NCBI GenBank assembly: GCA_900618425.1
Contig: UZAN01044339.1
Span: 4,848 to 36,744, forward strand
From: Echinostoma caproni
Taxonomy: Eukaryota > Platyhelminthes > Trematoda > Plagiorchiida > Echinostomatidae
Reading direction: 5' to 3'
DNA: 31,897 nt
The notes under the pieces were generated by a model, which saw only the letters and a program-made list of their open reading frames with translations, was not told the DNA's origin and made no database searches. Both the position numbers and the translations under genes were made by a program. Each line of letters opens with the position of its first letter. Position 1 is the stretch's first letter. Of this stretch, positions 11,357-23,300 are shown piece by piece.

Positions 11357-14300
11357 CTGAAAGGGACATCAGTTTTAAATTAGAAAACACTTTGATCGTA
11401 CATTGAGTTCAGATTAAGTAACAGATATTGGTTGACGGCCACAAATGCATCTTATCAGATCCGATTGCTGATGTCAAATGCACCTTCTGCGTTTGATTAT
11501 TTTGAGAAACCTTGGACATGGACCACCGATAAACATAATTACCGCTGTGGAAACAGAGATGTGACTTTATGCGATCGGTGAATAGAAAAAAAGCAATTTT
11601 AACCTTTATTGCTATTGATAGTCAACCCGGTCGAAATAGGCATTCAATGCCGCGTTGCTCTCTAACTCAATTTTGTTATATAAGTAACAGGTAACAGGAA
11701 GTTTAGTACGCGATCACAGGTACATTTTACGTAATGGTATCTGTGATGTAGTGAGCGCTGTGGATTATCAAGACGCATTTTACTGGAATAGACTTACGGC
11801 CAGGTGCTGCGCGTCACGGGATGGTAAAACGAAGACTATAATTAGTTGTTTTGATTTGCAAAATCAGTGAATTGTGTTCACGTTTAGTTGTTATCAATTT
11901 GTAATTGTGATTTCAGGTTCAGTGACCAACAGCCGCATTCCTAAAGATCAACTTTGTCCACTTCTCTGAAAGAAATATGGATTTTGGCCTATTTGATATT
12001 TTCACTGTTTCCCACAAAGCGACTTCGCACATAATACAGTTTTAGTGTGTATCGGTCTCGGAATTTCAACTCCTCATGAGTGCAAATTATCATAGAACAT
12101 GTTTCACCGTAAAAATGTTCCAGAATTTAAATATGATTAGTAGTAAGTGCATCTAACGTTTTACTGATGTGAGTTGTTATGCTGAGAGGTTGTCAGACTT
12201 CGATCACTTTTTGATTCACACAGGAGTGACCGAGGGTTTGAGAGGTTACCTAATCATACCTGTGATGAATTGACATGTTATAAATAAAATGCGATTCTCC
12301 ACGAACATTTATCTGCTTTACCTTCAATCGATAGGAAAGCGTCAACGAAACAAAACAAACCGTTCTGAGAGGTGCGCGTTGACTTTTTGCTTAACCTTTA
12401 TGATTTTCGAATGTCAAAGTGAACCCGGTCAAAACGATTTTGAAATTTCTGCTACTGTGGTAAACTTACGACCAGGTGCTGCGTGGAAGCGAATTATGAA
12501 TATGAAGGTAGAATTATTGTTTTTCAGAATGTTGTTTTCGTTTTCAAAACTGGCTAATTCGTGCTGCGTTGTGCTCATTATTTGTTGGGTTTCGATTTTG
12601 CGATGAGTTGTAAAATCTATCCACTTAATTTGGCATCGTCGATTGTGATGACATAACCTGCTAAAATAGCTCGTAGGCAAATTCCAAACTCGTTACCTCT
12701 TTTGAGTAAATGTTGATTTCAGGTGCCGTGTACTGATGTAGGCATTAGTGAATCTAATGAGAATCTCGTGGTGATAGAGGAATATACTTTGATCGTTTAA
12801 ATGTATATATACACATGTGTCAGTAGTAGACTTACGACCAGGTGCTGTGTGCGAATGCGGATAGAATATTGAAGTGTGGTTAGTGTTTTTCACTACGCAG
12901 CTGTCATGCGTGATTGGGGTGAATTCGCTGCACTTCTGACACTCACGGAATCAACTTATTCCATAGAATATTTTCTACTCAAGAAATATATATATATAAC
13001 CTCTAGTGTATACATGCATATACGGGAACGTTCCCAACAGAATTCATTCTGAGACGATAATTTTTTCAACAGTAAACATTCTGGTCAGTGCAGCTGATTA
13101 TGTCTATGCTTTTTCATTGACTTTCACCAAATTCGGGTAAACTTACGACCACGGGCTATATTCATTGACAAGTAGATAATGAAGTATAAGTAACGGGGAC
13201 CATCATATGACATCAGAACAAAATAATATCTTGCAAACAATGTTCCATAGGTAATTGCAATAAAAATGAATTAGAGCGATTCATCGATTCACAACTTACG
13301 TCCAGGTTCTGAGGAGGATAAATGTTGCACGACAACAAGTTAAAACGTGTTGTTATTCAGCCGTTTGCTACTTGTTTTTGTAACATCGGTTAAAACAAAA
13401 CAGTGCAGATTAATCACGACTGAATTCCTTTTCGCGTGCCACATTTAAAATGCATTGAATCATGTGGAGTGAGAGCGCAGTTGATGATCACACGAGTTCC
13501 AACTAAAACTGCGACACAAGGCGAATTGGCCGTCATGCAAAACCAAAACTGGCCGTGGCGAACGGCAAACAGAATGGAACAGAAAACACGTCATAATTGA
13601 TGAACACGCGGTTTCAGTGCATCATAAGATGCGGATATCACAAGAGAGCGTGAATTCATTAACTCATCCTTCCTGAAATTCATTTCAGATATGGTGACTT
13701 ACCGCCACGAGCTATCAGAAATGTGGGATGATTAGTGGAACACGTTTATTTTATTGCACCATATCATTTTGAAATTTCTCAGACAAAAACTACTGCGTGT
13801 ACCATGCATTCTACACGCGTTTATGTTTGAGATGATTAAGAATTGTTTGGTCATTTTCATCAATGAATCAAACTAATTTGTAATAAGATAGTGATCAATA
13901 TGAAACTTACGTCCAGGTTCTGGAAACAAACGAAGCAAAGAGACATATGACGTAAACGTTTATGTATCCATTGTGTAAACAGGCGATTAGCGTTTTATGC
14001 GTGAGGGAATTTTTACACAGTATTGGTAAAAGCTTCGAAGAGGAAAAACGACATCCTCAAATGGATCTCGTTCACACTGCGCTACTGGTCGTTCACAGAA
14101 AAGTTATGCTCACATGAACGATCACAAACATATTCGAATGCCAAAAACAGAGAGAGAGAGGTGCACACGGTCGGAACGAAACATCGACGGGTTACAGAAC
14201 TGCACTGAGGAACTATCCGCTTGATGAACGATTATTTTGCAATGTTGTGCACTGAGTGGTTTAACCTCATAGTCAAGGGATCCTATGGTTTTATTCCGCG

Positions 14301-17300
14301 AGCTACGAAAACTGTATGCGTATTTCTTAAGCGTCTGAAACGAGAAGAGTCGCCCAAAATATAGCAGAATAATGATCTTTCTAAGTAAAGGGAAATTTCC
14401 GTGATTTATCTCTGGGTGATACATCGCTAGGAGCCTATACAAAAGCAGGTGAATTTTCCTGGTCATTTCACATTCGGATACGTTGGCTAGCCAACGTCTG
14501 ACTCTAAGGGCAGCGGGGTAGTGTGCCAAAACGGTTGGGAGAACCAATGTCTGCGAATTACAAGGGCAGAGACACTAGGCACCAGCCTAACCGAAGAATT
14601 TGAGACATATTCACAGTTTGAATCATAATGCATCCAATGATCATTGTAGTTTTATTATCCCACTCTACTTGAACCTGCATAGAGGCAGAAAGCTAATTTT
14701 CGTACAACTTGCCTTGAGAATGGTTACCCAAGTTAAAGAAAACGTCGGCGAATATAATTCTCTGCCGAAACTGTTCTTTTATTCTCATTAAAATATTCAC
14801 ATATATTTCGTATAAACCAAACTATGCTTCAAATATTTGAAATTCTTTGTTCGTTTAGATCTCTGATTGAGATAAAAGGAGTTCAACAACCCGCTTGTTG
14901 TTAGACAAAAGATGCAATTGGAATATGTTAACCGTTCCACAAATAGTTTTGAGCCGATTGTGGTATAACGCTGCTTGCATTTCATTTTAAGCACGCAGTT
15001 AAATCCTGAATGGGAATATATTACAATGAATTAGGGACTTGATATACCTGCTACAAAACGTAGTATGGAAAAGGTCAATCAAATTTCTGAATCTCGTTTT
15101 CGAAAAATAAATGTTGATATGGAACTCACCTCCGTCAACTGGAAGTAAACAATTACGGTAAGCAATTTGAACAACAGTGGACTGTTTTCGACGAAGTTTG
15201 ACTGGAAATATTTCCAGAGTTTAAATAACAACTTTTGTGATCATATCAGAAGTGTTGAACATTTCAGTTTTTAAAAAATATGTTCTTTGAGATAGATTCA
15301 TTGATTATAGTGGCTGGGATAAGAGTTTTCAAAACACGAAACGTCATATTGTTGACGAGTGGATTACTTGACACAAATTCTATCTAGCAGAAAGTTCAAC
15401 TCACGTCCTGGAACTAAATTATTATGGAAAACGGAAGTAAATTATTCGAGTAAAAACCCTGGTTCTTTTGCATACCAACGAAATTTGAAAAATACCTCAA
15501 TACGGAAAACCTTTCTTTGGGTAAGCAATTTGGCCAATAATGACTGCGTCCAATTTGTCGCGGATAGAATTGCTAGTTACTAGGGAGGATCTACCGTTTC
15601 ATAGAAATCAATGAAAGATATTTCGGGCACCTGAAAATTCACCCTTGGGTTCAAAAAGCTTCTTTTGATGTCACTTCACCAGACCAAATGACAAAATACT
15701 GATTTCAGTGTGTCGATTAGGCCTCTCAGCAAGATATGCGAAACAAAACAGCCCGTTTGTTTACAACAATACCAATCCTCACTCCATGTGCAAATGAACT
15801 TCGAACCGCTGTCTGACGAGTCATATGTCCTCTACTAAATACAAACTGCATGCACTGCATCTAACTTAACAACTATATAGCTGCATATATGGATCGAGGN
15901 NNNNNNNNNNNNNNNNNNNNNNNNNNNNNNNNNNNNNNNNNNNNNNNNNNNNNNNNNNNNNNNNNNNNNNNNNNNNNNNNNNNNNNNNNNNNNNNNNNNN
16001 NNNNNNNNNNNNNNNNNNNNNNNNNNNNNNNNNNNNNNNNNNNNNNNNNNNNNNNNNNNNNNNNNNNNNNNNNNNNNNNNNNNNNNNNNNNNNNNNNNNN
16101 NNNNNNNNNNNNNNNNNNNNNNNNNNNNNNNNNNNNNNNNNNNNNNNNNNNNNNNNNNNNNNNNNNNNNNNNNNNNNNNNNNNNNNNNNNNNNNNNNNNN
16201 NNNNNNNNNNNNNNNNNNNNNNNNNNNNNNNNNNNNNNNNNNNNNNNNNNNNNNNNNNNNNNNNNNNNNNNNNNNNNNNNNNNNNNNNNNNNNNNNNNNN
16301 NNNNNNNNNNNNNNNNNNNNNNNNNNNNNNNNNNNNNNNNNNNNNNNNNNNNNNNNNNNNNNNNNNNNNNNNNNNNNNNNNNNNNNNNNNNNNNNNNNNN
16401 NNNNNNNNNNNNNNNNNNNNNNNNNAGAAACTAATGCCTATCCGCTACCAAATGAATTTATTCACGATCCAATTTTCAGTGACGTGCAAATCATTGTGCT
16501 CTATACGTTAAGTAGACAGGGAGGCCTCTGGTGAAAATCATTGCGTCCGAGATATAATTCTGGCCCACATACATCGAGGGCAGGGTCTGCTACAATAATT
16601 TGAAAGCACCGTGTGCAAGGATGTATACTTGTTATCCAAACCAAGATACCCTTCTCCACACGATAAGCACAACAAGTACATTATTTTACCCTCGCTTTCA
16701 ATCTAAATGCGAATTTGTTGCTAATGTCCATTGCTCTGTATATATAAATTTAAATCCGGGGTGCAGTTAGAAAATAGATGTGTGCCCATTAATTTATTTT
16801 GAAGAAAGAATGCTTGCTATAAGAACTGAACCAACTGCCAAATGAATACAAGACCAGCTTTGATGAAATATCAGGTAAACGACATATACTATGAGATCAT
16901 TGATAACTAGTATTCAATTATTCCTTATTCAATACTGTTCAGTGTTGCCAAAAAAACACTGGTTTACGTGATAGGCAATATCATTTTACCGATACCCTTG
17001 TGTGAGGAGGTTGCACGGAAATCTTTACCCGTCAACCAAAAAGCTACGCAGGTATCTATGATACTTCAACTTTTGAGCGCGTTATTTCTAGTAATACAAG
17101 TCCAAACGATTTGTGATCAGTTTAGTTAAACCAGAGCTTATTTTACAATGGGAACACGAGCAACGAAATTAATTTCCGGTTATTTACAGTTGTTTGTGTA
17201 AAACCTGACGTAACGATTTTGATGCAGTAAACATGTTACAATAACGGAAGCACTCACCTCCCACAACTGAAAAAACGTAATTGATAACCATGAGTGTTAT

Positions 17301-20300
17301 TCAGATTAGAACATATGTTTTCAGCTGAATGGAAGAACTATGGTGTGCAGTATTCCTGCGATTGACAAGGTTGATATCTTCACTATACAAACGCTGACAT
17401 ATTGAAGCGAAGGGAGGGTGGACTCATTTCTACCATCATAAAATTTTAGAAAGAAGGACTTGTTCACTTTTCAACGTCGACTGAAACCGGGCAGAGTTTT
17501 ATTGTATTAGGAAGAACACACAAAACTTCGGTCCCCAATTTCATTCTGGTTTTCTAGTAAATTGACCTTAGTCCCACATATGTGCCGAATAAATTCATGG
17601 AATTTAGCGCGCAATAGACCCCAAACGTGAAAACGAAATCGGTTCCCTGTCATCACGTTCCATTTCAACCTAAGATAATGAAGTCGGAGTTTCCGAGGTA
17701 TATGCTCGGAATTGAAATCTGAGGCAGCCACGAGGTCAGAAATAGGCAGCTGTTTACCAGAAATATGCATTACACGGAAATGATGTCTTTCTCTTCTTAT
17801 GTCCCTCATGAAATACATACAATCGGGAGCGCAACGGTCAACGATTTAGAACAACCATATAGGGAAAATCTGCAGTCTATTTTTCCTCCGACTTTTACGA
17901 ATGACACACAACACAATTGCATTGAGTAGACAAGCACCAGTTTTGCTCAAATCAGGGTGCACATTTTAGTGATCGGATCAAGAGGAAAGGATGTTTTGAA
18001 AATTCCTTATCTAGCGGGATTAAACAGGAATGCAATGAACAAATGTTTCCAGTACATCATTCGTCTTCAATCATATTACGCGTATGACTTACTTCCTTGC
18101 ACTGGAATGATACCACGGATTTCGTTATTTCAATTCGTTTCAAAAACCGAATCATCATTTTGGGATGTATGGGATTTTTGCAAAACAGGAACTCATGTTA
18201 CTTACGACCAGTATCTGTATTTGTTCAATTTTTAAGAGAAGGAAATAGGGGAATCCTCAATAGGAAGTTGGTATGTCGGTATATGTATACCATAATTCAG
18301 CGATTTGGACTTGGTATCTGTTGATGTTTATGGAATTGCAATTGCTGCCAGCAGACCTACTCATTCAGGTGTTTGTTATACACGCACATTATAGGATAAT
18401 TTTATTGCACAAAGAAAAGAAAGTAACACTCACCGCCTTTTACTGCAATGAATCATTTTACAGTGAACATATTGATTGGTTATTTTGCTCATTGCACATA
18501 GTAATGGACGTGAACCCATGACTGGTACCAGTCAATGAAATTATTTATGTGACATGATACCGCAGTTGGCAGACTCGGATGTTGTATGATATATGATTCT
18601 TCGTTATTGTATGCAACCTGCAATCTTAACTACAAGTGACTTACTGCCAGGTGCTGAATTTCAAAGCAGATTGTGGCTTTTGGTTACGGGCGAACATGTA
18701 ATTGAATACAATGGAATGAAGCAAGATGAGCTACTTAAACGACCTTCAATGAGAATATGGAATAGTGATCTAAAGATTAAGTTTTCCGGTTATTTGAAAT
18801 TTCGAATGGAAATCCGTCGTGTTTATAGCAAATGAAGCGTAAACTTGAAAGCTAAGAAGCACTGAACATCGGTGTCCACCTGTTTTGGTTTCATCAGCAA
18901 TGTGCTACGATCTTCCGTCACAATGCTAGTCACATGAGATATTTTCTATTTTTAGAACACTTCTCCTTCAAATCTGGTGTAAAATTATCAAATGTACAAG
19001 TCAATATCAGGAATGGGGTTGCGGTCTTACAAAGACTGTCTAGCAAAATACAGGAATCGGAGGGATGGCCAACGATTGATCGCATCGAACCCGGGATTTA
19101 CTGATCAACCTGGTCCACGTTCTTAGCGTCCGATCATCAACTGTTGCACAGACAACACCGAACGCTTTGTGGCTAAAGGCTGATAAAACTGTCACTTGCT
19201 AGTTAATTATTCAACGAAATTTCAACTAGGTGTGCAGTGTTTGGTAAATATTTTCTTACGCTACAAGCAACTTGATAGTGTAGGTTTCCCTAATAAAACG
19301 AAACTTACGTCCGGGATCTGTAATGAACAAGTTCAGATGACATTGAAACAGCGCTTCTCAATCAATCCACTATTATTTATTCAATTCAAAACATTGATAT
19401 GCGTTAGTAAAGTGACACAAGGCTGAAGGTAAATGCAACTGCAAGTGGGGTCACATATTTGATGTATTAGGGGATTGTTCAGTTAAAAAATAACAGATGG
19501 ATTTATCTGATTGACTTACTGCCTCTCTCTGAAAATATTGCATACAAAATAGAAAAANTTCTTTCTTCAACAAACACATTTAACACATGCCGTGAACATC
19601 GCGGCATATACGTGAAATTCTATTCAATGATGTCAAATGTTGTCCTGTATGTGTTTTCAAGAAATTAAAACTAACCTCCCTGAACTGCAAGAAAATGTAG
19701 GACGAGAAGAATTCTAAGTCACGATTGCATCTCCTGAACCAGGTTTCCTGAGAACTGATTGTGTGTATGGGTAAACCTCCTTAATTATTCGCGAAACATT
19801 ATTGGTTTATGCGAGACTTACATCCGGGTACTGACGGATTAAAAGCATGAGATAGTCGAGATAGGCCTGATAAGTCACCGTATCGGGAAGAAATATCAAG
19901 TGTTGATTATTTACATATTATACATAGATTGCTGTAACCCAAACACCAGGAATGAAAACAGCCAGCACGTCCATGTTGTAGTTAGGTTTTATTTCTAATT
20001 TATCATTTCAGCGCTGTTGCACAAGCATTTCTTGGTTTCTGACTAACCATTTTCTCGGTATTCAATCGAGCGTTCAGTCACAATGTTTGTTTGCAAGTTT
20101 GTCTTGGCTGCAGTAATTTATCGTCCGTTAAGTCCTGCCTCGGTTGTTTGAAAATGCAGTATTCGAACACTTTCAATGTTGCATGCACTTTTAAGTTGTT
20201 GCCTTAAGTGAGTATTGCAGACCAAATTCTGTTATCTTGATGGTGGTGATTTGCACTCGGTGAACAGACAACCAATGCGAAATGTATGCTAATAATTAGT

Positions 20301-23300
20301 TGTTCGTGGTCGGCAATCACGGTTTCTATAAATATTTTGGCAACGAAATAAATTATCAGAATACTCACGTCCAGGGGCTGATTTGCAATAGAAATTGGAA
20401 CATTGTGAATGTGCGGTGAGCTCATTTAATAAAACAGGGCAATTATGGGTTGCATGGCATTCGTTGCAAAATAACAATTGCGAGGAGACAAACGGATAAT
20501 CAGGTGGATTGCAATTTCGATTTATTTTCGTGGTTCGTTATTTGTGTGCCAGTATGGAGGAATGCTTTACAGAAATAACAAACTTGTAACTCGGGCGCAA
20601 ATATTCATTGACAAACTGAAATGGTGTCAACATGTAATTTGGTTTCTGGCATCTTTTTATCGTACTATTGGATCGTCCAACTTTAAATATCTATCTGGAA
20701 GACGAAAAGCGTGTAAAATAATCATTTCAACAAATTCCTTTTGCATGCAGGAAATTGACACTACTACTAGCAGTTTATCCAATATTTTTCCTACGCGTGA
20801 GCTGAACCTCAGTACAGTGTGCTGGCAGGCGAATACGGAGGCTGTGAATCAGGTAACTGATTGATTCAAATTTCAACAAGACACTCATTTGTGGAATAAT
20901 TATTTTGTACTCCGTATGCCTCCAAACATTTAGGCAATTTTGCGGATGAAAAGCGAAAATTTATTCTCCTGGTTTAAACACCATGAAGGGAACAATTGTT
21001 TATTGNTAACAAACTTGTAACTCGGGCGCAAATATTCATTGACAAACTGAAATGGTGTCAACATGTAATTTGGTTTCTGGCATCTTTTTATCGTACTATT
21101 GGATCGTCCAACTTTAAATATCTATCTGGAAGACGAAAAGCGTGTAAAATAATCATTTCAACAAATTCCTTTTGCATGCAGGAAATTGACACTACTACTA
21201 GCAGTTTATCCAATATTTTTCCTACGCGTGAGCTGAACCTCAGTACAGTGTGCTGGCAGGCGAATACGGAGGCTGTGAATCAGGTAACTGATTGATTCAA
21301 ATTTCAACAAGACACTCATTTGTGGAATAATTATTTTGTACTCCGTATGCCTCCAAACATTTAGGCAATTTTGCGGATGAAAAGCGAAAATTTATTCTCC
21401 TGGTTTAAACACCATGAAGGGAACAATTGTTTATTGAACAAAGCTTACGACCGGGTACTGTAATGAGACAAGAAAAGTACTGAGTAAATATTGATCTTTA
21501 TCCCCAAATTGTATGCAATCATAATGTATGTTGTCATCCAATTACTACTTGCCATATTTATTATAAATCATTGAATTATAAATTATAAATTATTACAAAT
21601 TGTGAGGTATAACCGATTTCCTGTTTGGCATTGAGAGTGTTACTTAATCCAATGAGAAATATCTGTTGGGCAAAACAAGTTCGCTGCCAATGTGCAAATT
21701 TCATGCTTGTGATAGTCGATAGCAATAGCTCATGAAAATCTTCACTCGGACCGGCATGCTGAACAGAGCATCAGTTGACCAAGATGAATGACTGCAACAC
21801 ATGGCGGATCGCAAACGGGAATATGAGCAATCGCGTAACATTCGGTGTTCGCGCTGTTTGAATCGGAGTTCAATATAATTTCGCAAATAAAATGTATACC
21901 AGTGGTAGCAACAACAACAGAAAATACATGTCACGAGATGATAACATTTGGTGTAATGTTCTCAATCGCTGACGTAAAAGAAACATGCACATTTATAACC
22001 CATTGTGTTTGTAAATCGTAGTGAATCGAGAACTACGGTTAGGCGACGCCCAGAAAATCTGGCAATATCTTTACAGTGAATGTATTCGATAGATGTGTAA
22101 TTCCTTTTCAGCAAAATTGCGCTCCATGTAACAGTTGATTTCTTATGTGATTATACTCCTTCAGTTATTTTCCATGTCCATCCGCTCTCGAATATTTCGG
22201 AGAACTGCTGTTTCATGTACCGAAAACATTCGTTCTGAATTCAAATACAAACAGATTGATTGCGTAGCGTTGGACAGTTCGTTAGGTCCTATGGTACCTG
22301 ATGTATGTTTAGGAATCATTGAACTAAACTGGGTCAATAATATATCACAGACCATCTTGTGAGAACGCTATGTGGATGATTTTTTTATTATTACTAAGCG
22401 TGAACATTTTGAATTCGTTTTGAAACTATTGCACTCTGTTCATCCACATCTTTCCGTAGTACATGGAGAAGAAACCAAAGATTGTTTAGGGTTTCTGTAG
22501 GTAAGAATAACGACCTGCTTTGATGGTAAAACGCTGTGCCGTCGGTCACCATCTGAACGATATGCGCAACTGTTAAAATCAGCTCTCAACCACACCGTCC
22601 CGGCTCCTCGAATTTGACGAATTAACTCTATTCATGGAATCGATTTGGAAAACATGTGCGTAGTTGGCAATCCAGTTAAGTCTCACACACTGTGTGCGAG
22701 ATCAGCTTCAGTGGCGGTGACGCATATATAGGCAGAACCAACGGTCAATTATCACAACGAAGGACCGGACACATTCCAAAGTGGTTGGTGAACTCGATGA
22801 CATATTCAACGCACATTAATCGGGCGGGGTGGTGGTGGCCAAGTCGGCAAGTCATCAAACTGTAACCCGGAAGTCGCGAGTTCGAACCGCTTCCCCACCG
22901 CCCATCTCCCCACACCTGTATTATCTCCAGGCAGCCGTTGTAAGGCCACAGCTTCCTTCCTGAAAGTTGACTGTACATTTGCATATTTCATAAATAGAAA
23001 CAGGAAGTAAAAAGACATTTTACATTTACATTTAAACCCGGAGTCATCAACTGCAAAACACGTCATGAAACATAATCGATCCAGATCCCTCTTTCAAGCC
23101 GTTGCTACTCAACTACAATGCAAAACTGTTGGCAATAAGTGATTGCATAATCCTATTATATGCGCCCAACAGTTGTTGATCACATCAGTTCACTTGTCGT
23201 GGAGTTGATCTGTGTTTTTGATTCAAATAGTCTCTGTCTAACTGTCATTGTCCGTTCACAAGGGTTTACAAATCCAACGAGCTACAAATGTGCTTGTTTG

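Noticed and set aside
14196..14204. 9-nt exon-like TGCAGTTCT (minus) with donor GTAACC
   Set aside because: No Gly codon in phase; weak donor.
14122..14547. Minus-strand open frame of 141 codons
   Set aside because: Lies in the T22-T23 intron, has no recognisable domain, and its length is within chance expectation.
19031..19039. 9-nt exon-like ACAGTCTTT (minus) with donor GTAAGA and acceptor TAG
   Set aside because: Splice sites are fair, but the third codon is CTT (Leu) instead of Gly, which would break the helix between T15 and T16.
20478..20864. Plus-strand open frame of 128 codons, partly repeated at 20996-21295
   Set aside because: The second copy comes from the duplicated block around the N; no domain seen, intronic on the other strand.
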